From: Agrococcus baldri
GTDB taxonomy: Bacteria; Actinomycetota; Actinomycetes; Actinomycetales; Microbacteriaceae
Reading direction: 5' to 3'
NCBI GenBank assembly: GCA_007988785.1
Contig: BJUU01000003.1
Span: forward strand, 62,001 to 126,000
Length of the DNA stretch: 64,000 bases
Shown: in pieces, positions 32,338-41,151 of the stretch
Position numbering within the stretch: position 1 is the stretch's first letter
Layout of the letters: every line of letters starts with the position of its first letter
The notes under the pieces: generated by a model
Told to the model about the DNA's origin: nothing
The model's database searches: none
What the model saw: the letters and a program-made list of their open reading frames with translations, nothing else
Program-made: the position numbers and the translations under genes

Positions 32338-32480
32338 GGCCCCAGTCCCTTGCACCAAGCGAGGCATTGCCTTCGCTTCCGTTGACCGCCACAGCACTAC
32401 GATCAACGTGCGACGAACGTATAACGGATGGGTAACGAACGGGCCTAGATCTCGCTGTGATTTGCCTGTGGTCTCGAACC

Positions 32481-33239
32481 TCAGAACCGGTCGGGGCTCG
32501 GGCCGCTCGCGAGCACCGTCACGTCGGCGTGCCGATCGAAGCGATAGCCGGCGCCCCGCACGGTGCGGATGATCTCGGCGTAGCCGCCGAGCTTCGCGCG
32601 CAGCCGGCGCACGTGCACGTCGATGGTGCGCTCGTTGGGGCGGTCGTCGGCGTCGGCGTCCCAGAGCGCGTCGATGATCTCGCAGCGGCCGACGGTGGTG
32701 CCCTCGCGCAGCACGATGTGCTGCAGCAGCTCGAACTCGCGGTAGGTCAGCGGCGCGATGTCGTCGCCGAGCGCGACGCGCTTGCGGGTCAGGTCGATGA
32801 CGATGCCGGCGTCGGGCTCGGGGGCGGGCGCCTGCTGCACGGCCGGGTCGCCGAGGGCGCGGCGCACCACGTCGACGTCGCGGCCGCCGGAGCCGGCGGG
32901 GGCGAGCGCGACCGCTGCGTGCGTCTGCGCGCTGGGCGCGAGCCGCGAGGTGAGGGCGCGCAGCTCGCCGACGAGGCGCGCGAGCTCGATCCGATCGGCC
33001 GTCGCGGCTCCCTCGCCGAGGCCGACGTAGAGCACGAAGCCGCGAGCCTCGGTGCCCTCCGGCACGGCGCGCACGGGGCTGGCGGCCGCCGGGCCGGCGG
33101 TCGCGGGGGCGGTGGGGCGGATGCGCGGGGCGGCCTCGGGTGCGAGGGCGCTGCTGCCGTGCGTGGCGGGCTGCTCGCGCGAGGGGCGGCGGGTGCGGGT
33201 GCGGGTGGCCAGGGGAGCGGCGATGTCGGTGATGGTCAT
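32481..33239 (-). CDS. OmpR-type winged-helix regulator without a canonical receiver
   Basis: The 252-residue protein has a disordered Pro/Ala-rich N-terminus (1-65). A middle domain (about 68-130, GFVLYVGLGEGAATADRIELARLVGELRALTSRL) is not a recognisable receiver. The C-terminal OmpR/PhoB winged helix (150-240) contains LTYREFELLQHIVLREG, ERTIDVHVRRLRAKLG and IRTVRGAGYRF. Such orphan regulators are frequent in Microbacteriaceae. The gene has a 420-bp upstream region with a promoter, a leaderless short ORF and direct repeats that could be its own binding site. Confidence 0.82.
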   Translation of the reverse strand: MTITDIAAPLATRTRTRRPSREQPATHGSSALAPEAAPRIRPTAPATAGPAAASPVRAVPEGTEARGFVLYVGLGEGAATADRIELARLVGELRALTSRLAPSAQTHAAVALAPAGSGGRDVDVVRRALGDPAVQQAPAPEPDAGIVIDLTRKRVALGDDIAPLTYREFELLQHIVLREGTTVGRCEIIDALWDADADDRPNERTIDVHVRRLRAKLGGYAEIIRTVRGAGYRFDRHADVTVLASGPSPDRF

Positions 33240-33456
33240 GATGGGCCTTCCGGCGTGCGGTCGGCGGCCATCCGGCGATGCGGATGATGAGGGCCGTCGG
33301 CCTGGGTGTCGAGCTGTCGGGGCGAACCGTGTCGGTTCTGCGACCGCTCCGTGGGTGCAGCGAGCTGCGTGCCCAACGGGGCTGCTCAGGCCCGAGGGGT
33401 GCGAGGCGTGCGCGTCAGCGACTCCTCATGGAGCGGTCGGACGGTGCGAGCTGTGC

Positions 33457-33552
33457 TCAAGCACACATTCGACGCATGGCGACCGCCGGCATCATCATGC
33501 CGTTCGTCCCGTTCGTCGCGAGGACGGACTGGGGGCGGAAAGTGGTCGTCAT
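33457..33552 (-). CDS. Candidate leaderless 31-codon upstream ORF
   Basis: ATG at 33552 lies seven bases after GATACT, which follows TTGACA at an 18-base spacing, so a transcript would begin at or next to the start codon. The product begins MTTTFRPQSVLATNG and contains an MMM run. It has no recognisable domain. It may be a small protein or an upstream ORF controlling the regulator gene about 215 bases further on. Evidence is positional only. Confidence 0.35.
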   Translation of the reverse strand: MTTTFRPQSVLATNGTNGMMMPAVAMRRMCA

Positions 33553-33559
33553 GCCTGCC

Positions 33560-33619
33560 AGTATCGCCGCTTCGAGCCGGCGATGTCAAACAACGCAACA
33601 GTGTGACGAAGTGTGACGG
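33560..33619 (-). promoter_or_regulatory. Promoter with upstream direct repeats
   Basis: On the minus strand TTGACA (complement of 33584-33589) and GATACT (complement of 33560-33565) are 18 bases apart, close to consensus. Immediately upstream the plus strand reads GTGTGACGAA GTGTGACGGA (33600-33619), two 10-bp direct repeats. Head-to-tail repeats one helical turn apart are typical of OmpR-family binding sites, so this may be the target of the adjacent regulator. Confidence 0.5.
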
Positions 33620-33658
33620 AATCGTGCGCGGCCGAGCGCGCCCGCGCATCCGCCCCGA

Positions 33659-34297
33659 TCAGTCGTCGACGGTGCCGTACAGCCGGTCGCCCGCGTCGCC
33701 CAGGCCCGGCACGATGAAGCCGCGCTCGTCGAGGCCCTCGTCGAGGGCGCCCAGCACGATGGTGACGTCGCGGCCCTCCATGTCGCGCTCGACGCGCGCG
33801 AGCCCCTCCGGGGTGCCGAGCAGGCAGATCGCGGTGACGTCGACCGCCCCGCGATCGAACAGGAACCGCATGGCGCCCGAGAGCGAGCCGCCGGTCGCGA
33901 GCATCGGGTCGAGCACGAAGCACTGCCGGTCGGAGAGGTCGTCGGGCAGCCGCTCGGCGTAGGTCGTCGGCTCGAGCGTCTCCTCGTTGCGCGCCATGCC
34001 CAGGAAGCCCACCTCGGCCGTCGGCACGAGCGCCGTCATGCCCTCGAGCATGCCGAGCCCCGCGCGCAGGATGGGCACCACGAGCGGCCGCGGCTCGGCG
34101 ATCGCGACGCCGGTGGTGGTGGTCACCGGGGTCTCGATCTCCTTCGGCGTGACGCGCACGCCGCGGGTCGCCTCGTAGGCGAGCAGCGTCATCAGCTCGC
34201 CCACGAGCGCGCGGAACGTGGGGGAGGGCGTCCGCGCATCCCGCAGCACGGTGAGCTTGTGGGTGATGAGCGGGTGGTCGGCGACGTGGACTCGCAT
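33659..34297 (-). CDS. upp: Uracil phosphoribosyltransferase
   Basis: A 212-residue salvage enzyme that makes UMP from uracil and PRPP. The PRPP loop is [15 protein letters not shown], the N-terminal [13 protein letters not shown] is conserved, and the C-terminal [18 protein letters not shown] forms the uracil-binding hood. Length matches UPRT. TACCCT lies seven bases before ATG on the minus strand, consistent with a leaderless transcript. It is divergent from tadA. Confidence 0.96.
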   Translation of the reverse strand: MRVHVADHPLITHKLTVLRDARTPSPTFRALVGELMTLLAYEATRGVRVTPKEIETPVTTTTGVAIAEPRPLVVPILRAGLGMLEGMTALVPTAEVGFLGMARNEETLEPTTYAERLPDDLSDRQCFVLDPMLATGGSLSGAMRFLFDRGAVDVTAICLLGTPEGLARVERDMEGRDVTIVLGALDEGLDERGFIVPGLGDAGDRLYGTVDD

Positions 34298-34360
34298 AGG
34301 GTTCAGGGTAGTGGGCGCAGCAGGGCGCCCCGTGCGTCCAGATCAGCCCGAGGAGAGCGG

Positions 34361-34822
34361 ATGCGGCCAGTCGCGCGCGACGAGGCGCTCATGCGCCGGG
34401 CGCTCGAGCAGGCGGCGGCGGCCGAGGCGACGGCCGACGTGCCCGTCGGCGCGGTCGTGGTGGACGCATCCGGCACCGTCATCGGCACCGGCCGCAACGA
34501 GCGCGAGGCGCGGCACGACCCGACCGCGCACGCCGAGGTGGTGGCGCTGCGCGAGGCCGCTGCGCTGCTGGGCACGTGGCGGCTCGACGGATGCGCGCTC
34601 GTCGTCACGCTCGAGCCCTGCGTCATGTGCGCGGGCGCGATCCTCGCGAGCCGCGTCGAGCGCGTCGTGTTCGGCGCCTGGGACGAGAAGGCCGGCGCGG
34701 CCGGCAGCGTCGTCGACGTGCTGCGCGAGCGGCGCCTGCCCCACCGGGTCGAGGTGGTCGCGGGCGTGCTGGCCGGGGAGGCCGAGGCGCAGCTGCGCGG
34801 CTTCTTCGCCGGCCGCCGCTAG
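34361..34822 (+). CDS. tadA: tRNA-specific adenosine deaminase
   Basis: A 153-residue zinc deaminase that converts A34 to inosine in tRNA-Arg(ACG), whose gene is at 21730. Zinc and catalytic motifs are PTAHAEVVAL and TLEPCVMCAGAIL, with the family segment RVVFGAWDEKAGAAGS. The ATG at 34361 follows AGGAGAGCGG. The pairing of upp and tadA, divergently arranged, is common in actinobacteria. Confidence 0.93.
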   Translation: MRPVARDEALMRRALEQAAAAEATADVPVGAVVVDASGTVIGTGRNEREARHDPTAHAEVVALREAAALLGTWRLDGCALVVTLEPCVMCAGAILASRVERVVFGAWDEKAGAAGSVVDVLRERRLPHRVEVVAGVLAGEAEAQLRGFFAGRR

Positions 34823-34826
34823 GCGA

Positions 34827-35075
34827 TCAGTCGCCGGCGGAGCGACGGCGCTTCGGTTCTCGCTGGTCGACGCTGTCGCCCGCCTCGAGCTGGCTCTGCT
34901 CGGCGAGCCGCTGATCGTAGGTGGCCGGGCGGTAGATCTCCTCCAGGATGCCGAAGCCGCCCTGCCGGCGTGCGCGACGCGTCGACTCGCTGTGCCAGAT
35001 GCGCGGGCCGAGCAGGATGAGCGCGACCGCGGTGCCCAGCACCACCAGCCACGCCACCGGCTCGACCCAACCCAT
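34827..35075 (-). CDS. Small single-pass membrane protein
   Basis: An 82-residue product with one N-terminal hydrophobic helix (residues 6-23), followed by a charged cytoplasmic tail with GGFGILEEIYRPATYDQRL and a basic end. No family name can be given with confidence. The start is the ATG at 35075, 26 bp downstream of the next membrane gene. It converges on tadA with a gap of four bases. The much longer frame upstream belongs to antisense of neighbouring genes. Confidence 0.6.
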   Translation of the reverse strand: MGWVEPVAWLVVLGTAVALILLGPRIWHSESTRRARRQGGFGILEEIYRPATYDQRLAEQSQLEAGDSVDQREPKRRRSAGD

Positions 35076-35101
35076 CCGCACGCCTTGGTTCCCGTGGGGG
35101 C

Positions 35102-35518
35102 TCAGCCCCAGAAGACCGCGATCAGCAGGTTGACGAGCGCGAGGCCGCCGGCGGTGTGGAAGAAGGGCAGCAGCTTGCGCTCGAGCGCGACGTCGGCGAC
35201 GACCTGCGCGCCGCCGGCCTTGAGGCCCGCGCGCTCCTTGCGGATGGCCTTCTGCCGCAGGAAGCCGATGAGCGCCGCGACGAACACGACCACCGCGATG
35301 AGGCCCTTGATGCCGAGCTTCATGTGGTTGGGCTCGCCGTCGCCCGCCATCGCCATGCCGTAGAGGGCGACGCCCGAGAGCAGCTGCAGCGAGGCGCCGA
35401 CCAGCATGATCGTGAAGTTGTGCGCGGCCTTCGCGCGCATCTGCACGAAGAAGGTGCCGATCAGCAGCGAGGCGCCGATCAGGTGCGTCGCGACCAGGAG
35501 GGAGTGCAGGAAGTCCAT
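35102..35518 (-). CDS. Four-helix integral membrane protein
   Basis: The 138-residue product has about four hydrophobic helices (LLVATHLIGASLLIGTFFV, FTIMLVGASLQLLSGVALYGM, LIAVVVFVAALIGFL, AGGLALVNLLIAVFW). It resembles the small CopD/DUF2269-type proteins found in actinobacteria. TAGGCT lies six bases before ATG, so transcription and translation probably start together. The function is unknown. Confidence 0.7.
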   Translation of the reverse strand: MDFLHSLLVATHLIGASLLIGTFFVQMRAKAAHNFTIMLVGASLQLLSGVALYGMAMAGDGEPNHMKLGIKGLIAVVVFVAALIGFLRQKAIRKERAGLKAGGAQVVADVALERKLLPFFHTAGGLALVNLLIAVFWG

Positions 35519-35548
35519 GCAGACAGCCTACACAATCGGCCCGCTGGT

Positions 35549-36511
35549 TCAGTTGCCGGACTGGATGACGATGTGGTCGGTCGAGGGCGCGATCTCGGGC
35601 TGCTCGATGTAGAGGTCCGGCTCGATGTAGATGACGCGCGCGTGCGGCACCTCGGTGCGCAGCGCCGACTCGAGGTCGTTGATCGTCGTGGCGATGTGCT
35701 CGATGTCGGACTGCGGCGGGAAGGCGACCTTCGCGGCGATCATCAGCTCGTCGGGGCCCAGATAGAGGGTCTTCATGTGGATGACCGACTCGACGCCCGC
35801 GTTGGCGTTGAGCACGCGCTGGATGCGCTCCTGATCCTCGCGGGTCGCGCCCTCGCCGATCAGCAGCGACTTCATCTCGATCGCGAGGATCGCGGCGACG
35901 GCGATCAGCAGCACGCCGATGAAGAGCGTGCCGATGGCGTCGAACAGCGGGTTGCCCGTCAGCGCCGTGAGGCCGACGGCGACGAAGGCGAACACGAGGC
36001 CCAGCAGCGCCGCGATGTCCTCGAGCAGCACGACCGGCAGCTCCGGGCTCTTCGCCTTGCGGATGAAGTCCCACCAGCGCGCCTTGCCGCGCACCTGGTT
36101 GGCCTCCTTGACGGCTGTGCGCAGCGAGAAGCTCTCGAGCACGATCGCGATCGCCAGCACCAGCAGCGGCAGCCACCACATCTCGAGCTCGTGCGGCTCC
36201 CGGATCTTGCTGATGCCCTCGTAGATCGAGAACAGCCCGCCCACCGAGAACAGCACGAGCGCCACGATGAACGCCCACACGTAGCGCTCCCGGCCGTAGC
36301 CGAAGGGGTGCTCGAGGTCGGCTCGCCGCTTCGCCAGCCTGCCGCCGAGCAGCAGCAGCAGCTGGTTGCCGGCGTCGGCCACCGAGTGGATGGCCTCGGC
36401 CAGCATCGACGCGGAGCCCGAGAAGAACCAGGCGACGAACTTCGTGATGGCGATGCCGGTGTTGGCGAGGAATGCCGCGACGACTGCCTTCGTACCGTGG
36501 GAAGCGCTCAC
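35549..36511 (-). CDS. Cation diffusion facilitator (CDF) transporter
   Basis: The 320-residue protein has six transmembrane helices. The metal-site segment of TM2 is SMLAEAIHSVADAGNQLLLLLGG, and the second site of TM5 is FDAIGTLFIGVLLI. A C-terminal cytoplasmic domain (about 215-310) completes the CDF layout. It exports Zn2+ or a related divalent cation in exchange for H+. The GTG start has TAGACT seven bases upstream. A frame 29 codons longer exists but overlaps the proC promoter. Confidence 0.88.
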   Translation of the reverse strand: MSASHGTKAVVAAFLANTGIAITKFVAWFFSGSASMLAEAIHSVADAGNQLLLLLGGRLAKRRADLEHPFGYGRERYVWAFIVALVLFSVGGLFSIYEGISKIREPHELEMWWLPLLVLAIAIVLESFSLRTAVKEANQVRGKARWWDFIRKAKSPELPVVLLEDIAALLGLVFAFVAVGLTALTGNPLFDAIGTLFIGVLLIAVAAILAIEMKSLLIGEGATREDQERIQRVLNANAGVESVIHMKTLYLGPDELMIAAKVAFPPQSDIEHIATTINDLESALRTEVPHARVIYIEPDLYIEQPEIAPSTDHIVIQSGN

Positions 36512-36570
36512 GGGCGCGAGTCTACGCGGGCGACCCGGCGCTGTCCTGCGGCCCTCGATAGCCTGGCGGC

Positions 36571-37395
36571 ATGACCGATCTCCTCCCACCCATCGCAATG
36601 CTCGGCGTCGGCTCGATGGGCGGCGCCATCCTGCAGGGGCTGGTGCGGCACGGCGCCGAGCGCATCGTCGTCACCAACCGCACGAGCGAGAAGGCGGCCG
36701 CGATCGAGCTCGAGGGCGTCGAGTCGATCGCGCTCGCCGACGAGCCGGGCGGCAACGCGCGCGCGGTCGACGGCGCGAAGCTCGTGGTGCTGGGCGTCAA
36801 GCCGATCGGCATCGTCGAGCTGGCGCGCGAGATCGCCCCGAGCCTCGCGGCGGATGCGGTGGTCGTCTCGATCGCGGCGGGCACCACCACGGCGTCCATC
36901 GAGGCCGTGCTGCCGGCATCCGTCTCGGTCGTGCGTGCGATGCCCAACACCCCGTCGACCGTCGGCCTCGGCGTCACCGGCGTGGCCGGCGGCGGCCGCG
37001 CGAGCGACGAGGACGTGGCGCTCGTGGCGCGCATGTTCGAGGCGGTGGGCGAGGTGATCGTGCTGGAGGAGTCGCAGATCGACGCGCTCTCGACCATCTC
37101 GGGCTCGGGCCCCGCCTACGTCTTCCTGCTCATCGAGGAGCTCACGAAGACGGCAGAGCGGATGGGCTTCACCCCTGAGCAGGCGGCCACGATGGTGCAG
37201 GGCACGTTCCGCGGCGCGACCGAGCTGCTCGCCGCCGACGGCAGCGAGCCCGCCGAGCTGCGGCGGCGCGTGACGAGCCCGAAGGGCACCACCGAGCAGG
37301 CCGTCGGCGTGCTGCAGGAGGCCGGCCTGGGCGAGGTGTTCGACCGCGCGACCGCGGCCGCCCTGGCGCGCGCGAAGGAGCTCGCGGCCGGCTGA
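36571..37395 (+). CDS. proC: Pyrroline-5-carboxylate reductase
   Basis: A 274-residue NADPH enzyme for the last step of proline synthesis. The Rossmann start is IAMLGVGSMGGAILQGL, followed by SIAAGTTTASIEAVLP, VRAMPNTPSTVGLGVTG and the C-terminal RRRVTSPKGTTEQAVGVLQEAGL. TAGCCT lies six bases before the ATG. It is divergent from the CDF gene with 59 bases between starts. Confidence 0.96.
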   Translation: MTDLLPPIAMLGVGSMGGAILQGLVRHGAERIVVTNRTSEKAAAIELEGVESIALADEPGGNARAVDGAKLVVLGVKPIGIVELAREIAPSLAADAVVVSIAAGTTTASIEAVLPASVSVVRAMPNTPSTVGLGVTGVAGGGRASDEDVALVARMFEAVGEVIVLEESQIDALSTISGSGPAYVFLLIEELTKTAERMGFTPEQAATMVQGTFRGATELLAADGSEPAELRRRVTSPKGTTEQAVGVLQEAGLGEVFDRATAAALARAKELAAG

Positions 37396-37401
37396 GCCGC
37401 G

Positions 37402-37788
37402 TCAGACGCTGTCGCCGTCGACGTACTGCCAGCCGGCGTCGCGCCGGAATCGGCTGAGCTCGCGCATCGAGCCGCGCGTGCCCTCGGCGACCCAGTGCGC
37501 CTCGAACACCACGGTGCCGTCGCGGTCGAACGGCCCGCCGCCGGTGGTCGGGCCGATGTCGAGCCGCAGCCAGCGGATGCCGGGGTCGAGCTCGAGCGAG
37601 CGCGGCCGGGTGGATGCGTGCCATGAGGCGAGCAGCCAGTCGACGTCGCCGACGGCGAATGCCGTGTAGCGCGAGCGCATGAGCGCCTCTGCGGTCGCGG
37701 CGCGGCGCTCGCCGCGGTGCACGGGCGCGCAGCACTCGCCGTAGGGGAGGCCGGTGCCGCAGGGGCAGCGGGCGGCGTCGTCGATCAT
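37402..37788 (-). CDS. YchJ-like protein with SEC-C zinc motif
   Basis: The 128-residue protein starts with a Cys-rich SEC-C type motif (CPCGTGLPYGECCAPVHRG). The YchJ domain follows: RRAATAEALMRSRYTAFAVGDVDWLLASWH and FDRDGTVVFEAHWV. The motif probably binds zinc. The role is not known. The ATG overlaps the stop of the upstream membrane protein by four bases, so they are co-translated. Confidence 0.85.
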   Translation of the reverse strand: MIDDAARCPCGTGLPYGECCAPVHRGERRAATAEALMRSRYTAFAVGDVDWLLASWHASTRPRSLELDPGIRWLRLDIGPTTGGGPFDRDGTVVFEAHWVAEGTRGSMRELSRFRRDAGWQYVDGDSV

Positions 37789-38912
37789 CCTCGTGCCGTG
37801 CCGTTCGAGATGCCGAGGTGCGCGTCGCGCGCGCTCGCGATCCACTGCGCCAGCTCGGCGCTCGAGACGCCCGGGATCCGCGGGAGCGCGAGCGCGGTGC
37901 CGCGGAACGGGCGGTTCGCGCGCTGCATCCAGCGGTCGAGCAGCCAGCGCGAGCGCAGGTCCGCCGCGTGGGCGGCGGGTGCGACGAGCAGCAGCAGCTC
38001 GCCACGGCCCGGCTGCACCATGTGCACGTCGTTCCAGGGCACCGGCCCGCGACCCTCGATCGAGACGCCGCGCGCATCCCACGCGATCGCCTCGGACGCA
38101 TGGCGGATGCGCCGCAGCAGCACGGGGATGCCCAGCGCACCGAAGAACACGATCCCCACCAGCGCGATGACGCCGCCGGTGACGAGCTCCATCGGCGAAT
38201 CGACCGACAGCCGCCCGCCGAGCATGCCGGCGACGATCCACAGGCTGAGCGCGACGAAGGCGAGCGCGCCGAGCAGCGCCGCCACCATCGCCCCGCGGCT
38301 GCCGCGCAGCACGACGCGGTCGCCGGCGCGCGCCTGCTCGGGCGGGTGCGGCCTGACGGGCCTGACCCTCGGGCCGGGATCGGCCGCGAGCTCGGCCGGC
38401 TGCTCGCCGCCCGCCACGAAGTGCTCCCGGCAGTCGCGCACGAGCTGCAGCAGCTCCTCGGCGCTGCGGTCGCGCACGCTCGGCAGGGCGATCGTCGAGG
38501 CCCTGCGGCCGAGGCGGAACAGCCACCGCGTGAGCGCCGGCCGTGCGCGCACGTCGTGCTCGTACGCATCCGCCGTCACCTGCACCCGCGACTCGCTGCC
38601 CGCCCGCGAGAGGTCGAGGACGTCGGGCCAGGGGATGGCCGGGCGGCCCTCGAGCGCCAGGCCGCGCGCGTCGATGACGACCGCGCGGCCGGCGTGCCGG
38701 ATGCCGGAGACCAGCGCCGGCACGCCCGCCGCGCCGAAGAAGGCGAGCGAGATCACGCCGACGAGCACGGTCACCGGGCTGTCCCAGCGCGAGGAGCCGA
38801 ACGGCAGGGCCGTGAGCGGGCCGAGGATCATCGCGACGCCCGCCGCGCAGAAGGCGAGGCAGGCGAGCAGGCCGACGACGTGGCCCAGCCTGCGGCCGCG
38901 CAGCGCGGTCAC
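37785..38912 (-). CDS. Internally duplicated STM3941-like membrane protein
   Basis: The 375-residue protein is made of two similar halves. Each has two hydrophobic helices, then a segment like GVPALVSGIRHAGRAVVIDARGLALEGRPAIPWPDV (first half) or GIPVLLRRIRHASEAIAWDARGVSIEGRGPVPWNDV (second half), then a soluble part ending in SAEELLQLVR or SAELAQWIAS. This unit matches the STM3941-type small membrane proteins, which are normally single. The function is unknown. It starts at GTG 38912, 19 bases after ktrA. Confidence 0.75.
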   Translation of the reverse strand: MTALRGRRLGHVVGLLACLAFCAAGVAMILGPLTALPFGSSRWDSPVTVLVGVISLAFFGAAGVPALVSGIRHAGRAVVIDARGLALEGRPAIPWPDVLDLSRAGSESRVQVTADAYEHDVRARPALTRWLFRLGRRASTIALPSVRDRSAEELLQLVRDCREHFVAGGEQPAELAADPGPRVRPVRPHPPEQARAGDRVVLRGSRGAMVAALLGALAFVALSLWIVAGMLGGRLSVDSPMELVTGGVIALVGIVFFGALGIPVLLRRIRHASEAIAWDARGVSIEGRGPVPWNDVHMVQPGRGELLLLVAPAAHAADLRSRWLLDRWMQRANRPFRGTALALPRIPGVSSAELAQWIASARDAHLGISNGTARG

Positions 38913-38931
38913 GAGCGGCCTGCGGTGAGGC

Positions 38932-39603
38932 TCACGAACCGAGGCCGGCGAACCGCTCGATGTCGGCCTGGTTGCCGGAGACGATGATGAGGTCGTGGTT
39001 CGACACGACCGTCTCGGGCGTCGCGTAGGTGAACTCGCCGCCGGGGCTCTTCACGCCCACGACCGTCAGGTGGTACTTCGAGCGCACCTGCGACTCGGCG
39101 AGCGTGATGCCGCGGATGCGCTTGGGCGGATACATCTTCACGATCGCGAACTGGTCGTCGAACTGGATGTAGTCGAGCATGCGGCCCGAGACCAGGTGGG
39201 CGACGCGCTCGCCCGCCTCGGCCTCGGGGTAGATGACGTGGTTGGCGCCGATGCGGCTGAGGATCTTGCCGTGCGACTGGCTGATGGCCTTCGCCCAGAT
39301 CTGCGGGATGCCGAGGTCGACGAGGTTGGCGACGATCAGCACGGATGCCTCGATCGAGGAGCCGACGGCGCAGACCGCGATCGAGAAGTCCTGCGCGCCG
39401 AGCTGCTTGAGCGCGTCGATCGAGCGGGCGTCGGCCTGCACCGTGTGGGTGAGGCGCTCCGACCACTTCTGCACCAGGTTGATGTCGTCGTCGATCGCGA
39501 GCACCTCGCGGTCGAGGCGCGCGAGCTGGCCGGCGGTGCCGGCGCCGAAGCGGCCGAGGCCGATCACCAGCACCGGCGCGTCGTGCGGGATCCTGTCAAC
39601 CAA
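38932..39603 (-). CDS. ktrA: Potassium uptake regulatory protein KtrA/TrkA (RCK)
   Basis: The 223-residue peripheral subunit has an RCK-N Rossmann domain (VLVIGLGRFGAGTAGQLARLDREVLAIDDD) and an RCK-C domain from about residue 140. The single RCK-N/RCK-C layout is that of KtrA. It binds ATP/ADP and gates the KtrB channel. It overlaps the 3' end of the upstream ktrB gene by eight bases, so the subunits are co-produced. Confidence 0.9.
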   Translation of the reverse strand: MVDRIPHDAPVLVIGLGRFGAGTAGQLARLDREVLAIDDDINLVQKWSERLTHTVQADARSIDALKQLGAQDFSIAVCAVGSSIEASVLIVANLVDLGIPQIWAKAISQSHGKILSRIGANHVIYPEAEAGERVAHLVSGRMLDYIQFDDQFAIVKMYPPKRIRGITLAESQVRSKYHLTVVGVKSPGGEFTYATPETVVSNHDLIIVSGNQADIERFAGLGS

Positions 39604-41026
39604 CGATCGGCCTCTCCTCGGGGCGCGTGAACAGCTGCGTCTTCTGGCTCGCTGCCAGCGCCGCGGCGAGCGTCACACTACCAATGCGGCCGGCGAACAT
39701 CGTCAGCGCCAGGATGATCTTCGCCGGGTCCTCGAGGCCGGCGTGCGTGAAGCCGGTGGACAGGCCGACCGTGCCGAAGGCGCTGATGACGTCGAAGAGC
39801 ACGAACGACATCGGGGCACCGGTGATCTCGAGCAGGATCACCGTCACGGTCGCGATGATGGTCGCGCTCCACAGCGTGACCGAGACCGCCAGGCGCAGCA
39901 CGTCGGAGGGGATGCGCCGGTCGAAGGCCTCCATCGACCTGCGGCCGCGCGCCTCGGCGACCGCGGCGAGGAACAGGATGGCGAGCGTCGTCACCTTGAT
40001 GCCGCCTGCGGTGGAGGCGGAGCCGCCGCCGACGAACATGAGCATGTCGGTCACCAGCAGGCTCGAGTTGTGCAGCAGGCCCAGGTCGTCGATCGCGAAG
40101 CCGCCGGAGCGCGCCATCGACGACAGGAAGAAGGCGTGCAGCACCTGCTGGCCGAAGTCGCGCGTGCCCCAGGAGTCGGCGTTGCCCCACTCGAGCACCA
40201 GGTAGACCAGGCCGCCGGCGAGGAACAGCATGATCGACACCGAGATGGTCATCTTCACGTGCAGCGACCACTGCCGCGGCCTGCCGAGGTGCTTGAGCAG
40301 CACGAAGTAGACCGGGAAGCCGAGCGAGCCGATGAACACGCCCAGCATGAGCACGATGAGGAACCACGGGTCGGTCGCGAAGGGCTCGAGCCCCTCCGCC
40401 GTCGGCATGAAGCCGGAGTTCGTGAAGGCCATGAAGGCCCAGTAGGTCGCCTCGTAGAGGGCCGCGAGCGGATCCTTGCCGGCCAGCAGCAGCCGCGGGT
40501 AGAGCAGCACGATGAGCGCCGCCTCGAACACCAGCACCGACAGCGCGACCGTGCGCAGCAGGCCGCCCACCTCGCCCAGCCGGATCGCCTGCCCCTCCTT
40601 CACGACGCCCTTGCGCACGCGCGAGGGGTTGCTGTCGCTCGCCGCCAGCAGGCGCTGCCGCAGCCCCAGCCGTCGCGCGACCGTCATGCCCAGCAGCGAG
40701 GCGAGCGTCAGCACGCCGATGCCGCCGACCTGCACGCCGATCATCACCACCGCGTTGCCGAAGGGGCTCCAGTGGGTCGCCATGTCGACCACCGACAGCC
40801 CCGTGACGCAGACGACGCTCACCGCCTGGAAGAACGCGTCCACCACCGGCGTCGCCCGGCCGTCGGCCGTCGCCCATGGCGTGGCGAGCAGGACGGCGAA
40901 CAGCAGGTTGAGGCCCGCGAAGACCGTGATCGCGAAGCGGGCGGGGTAGGCGTTCGCGAACAGGTCGAGGCGATCGCGCCAACGCCCCAGGAACGACCCC
41001 TCGTCGGAGGTCCGCTGCTGAGCCAC
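39596..41026 (-). CDS. ktrB: Potassium transporter membrane subunit KtrB/TrkH
   Basis: The 476-residue permease has four repeated M1-P-M2 units with the selectivity-loop glycines in CVTGLSVVDM, NSGFMPTAEG, GGGSASTAGGIKVTT and GLSTGFTHAG. The GTG at 41026 is favoured: GGGAGG lies nine bases before it and the first membrane segment follows at normal distance. An ATG 42 bases further up is possible. With KtrA it forms a Na+- or H+-coupled K+ uptake system. Confidence 0.9.
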   Translation of the reverse strand: MAQQRTSDEGSFLGRWRDRLDLFANAYPARFAITVFAGLNLLFAVLLATPWATADGRATPVVDAFFQAVSVVCVTGLSVVDMATHWSPFGNAVVMIGVQVGGIGVLTLASLLGMTVARRLGLRQRLLAASDSNPSRVRKGVVKEGQAIRLGEVGGLLRTVALSVLVFEAALIVLLYPRLLLAGKDPLAALYEATYWAFMAFTNSGFMPTAEGLEPFATDPWFLIVLMLGVFIGSLGFPVYFVLLKHLGRPRQWSLHVKMTISVSIMLFLAGGLVYLVLEWGNADSWGTRDFGQQVLHAFFLSSMARSGGFAIDDLGLLHNSSLLVTDMLMFVGGGSASTAGGIKVTTLAILFLAAVAEARGRRSMEAFDRRIPSDVLRLAVSVTLWSATIIATVTVILLEITGAPMSFVLFDVISAFGTVGLSTGFTHAGLEDPAKIILALTMFAGRIGSVTLAAALAASQKTQLFTRPEERPIVG

Positions 41027-41151
41027 GTGCTGTGCCCTCCCGCGGGATCCGAGCGCCGGCGGCGCCAAACGCGCCCAGCGTAGTCCTTTCCGCCGCGTGT
41101 CCCGGGAGGAGGCGGTTTGTCGCCACCGCGCGGCGCTGGCATGCTTTCGAC

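Larger units (their letters stand above)
33240..33658. other. Long leader region of the winged-helix regulator
   Basis: A 419-bp segment between upp and the regulator. It contains a minus-strand promoter (33560-33589), a possible 31-codon leaderless ORF (33457-33552) and two 10-bp direct repeats (33600-33619). The part 33240-33456 has no convincing gene and may be the 5' leader of the regulator mRNA. Confidence 0.45.

Noticed and set aside
33457..33552. A toxin or signal peptide in the small ORF
   Set aside because: No hydrophobic core or known toxin pattern; only its promoter position argues that it is expressed.
37169..38569. A 466-codon minus-strand frame overlapping proC and the duplicated membrane protein
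   Set aside because: Conflicts with two supported genes; Arg/Ser/Pro low complexity and no motifs.
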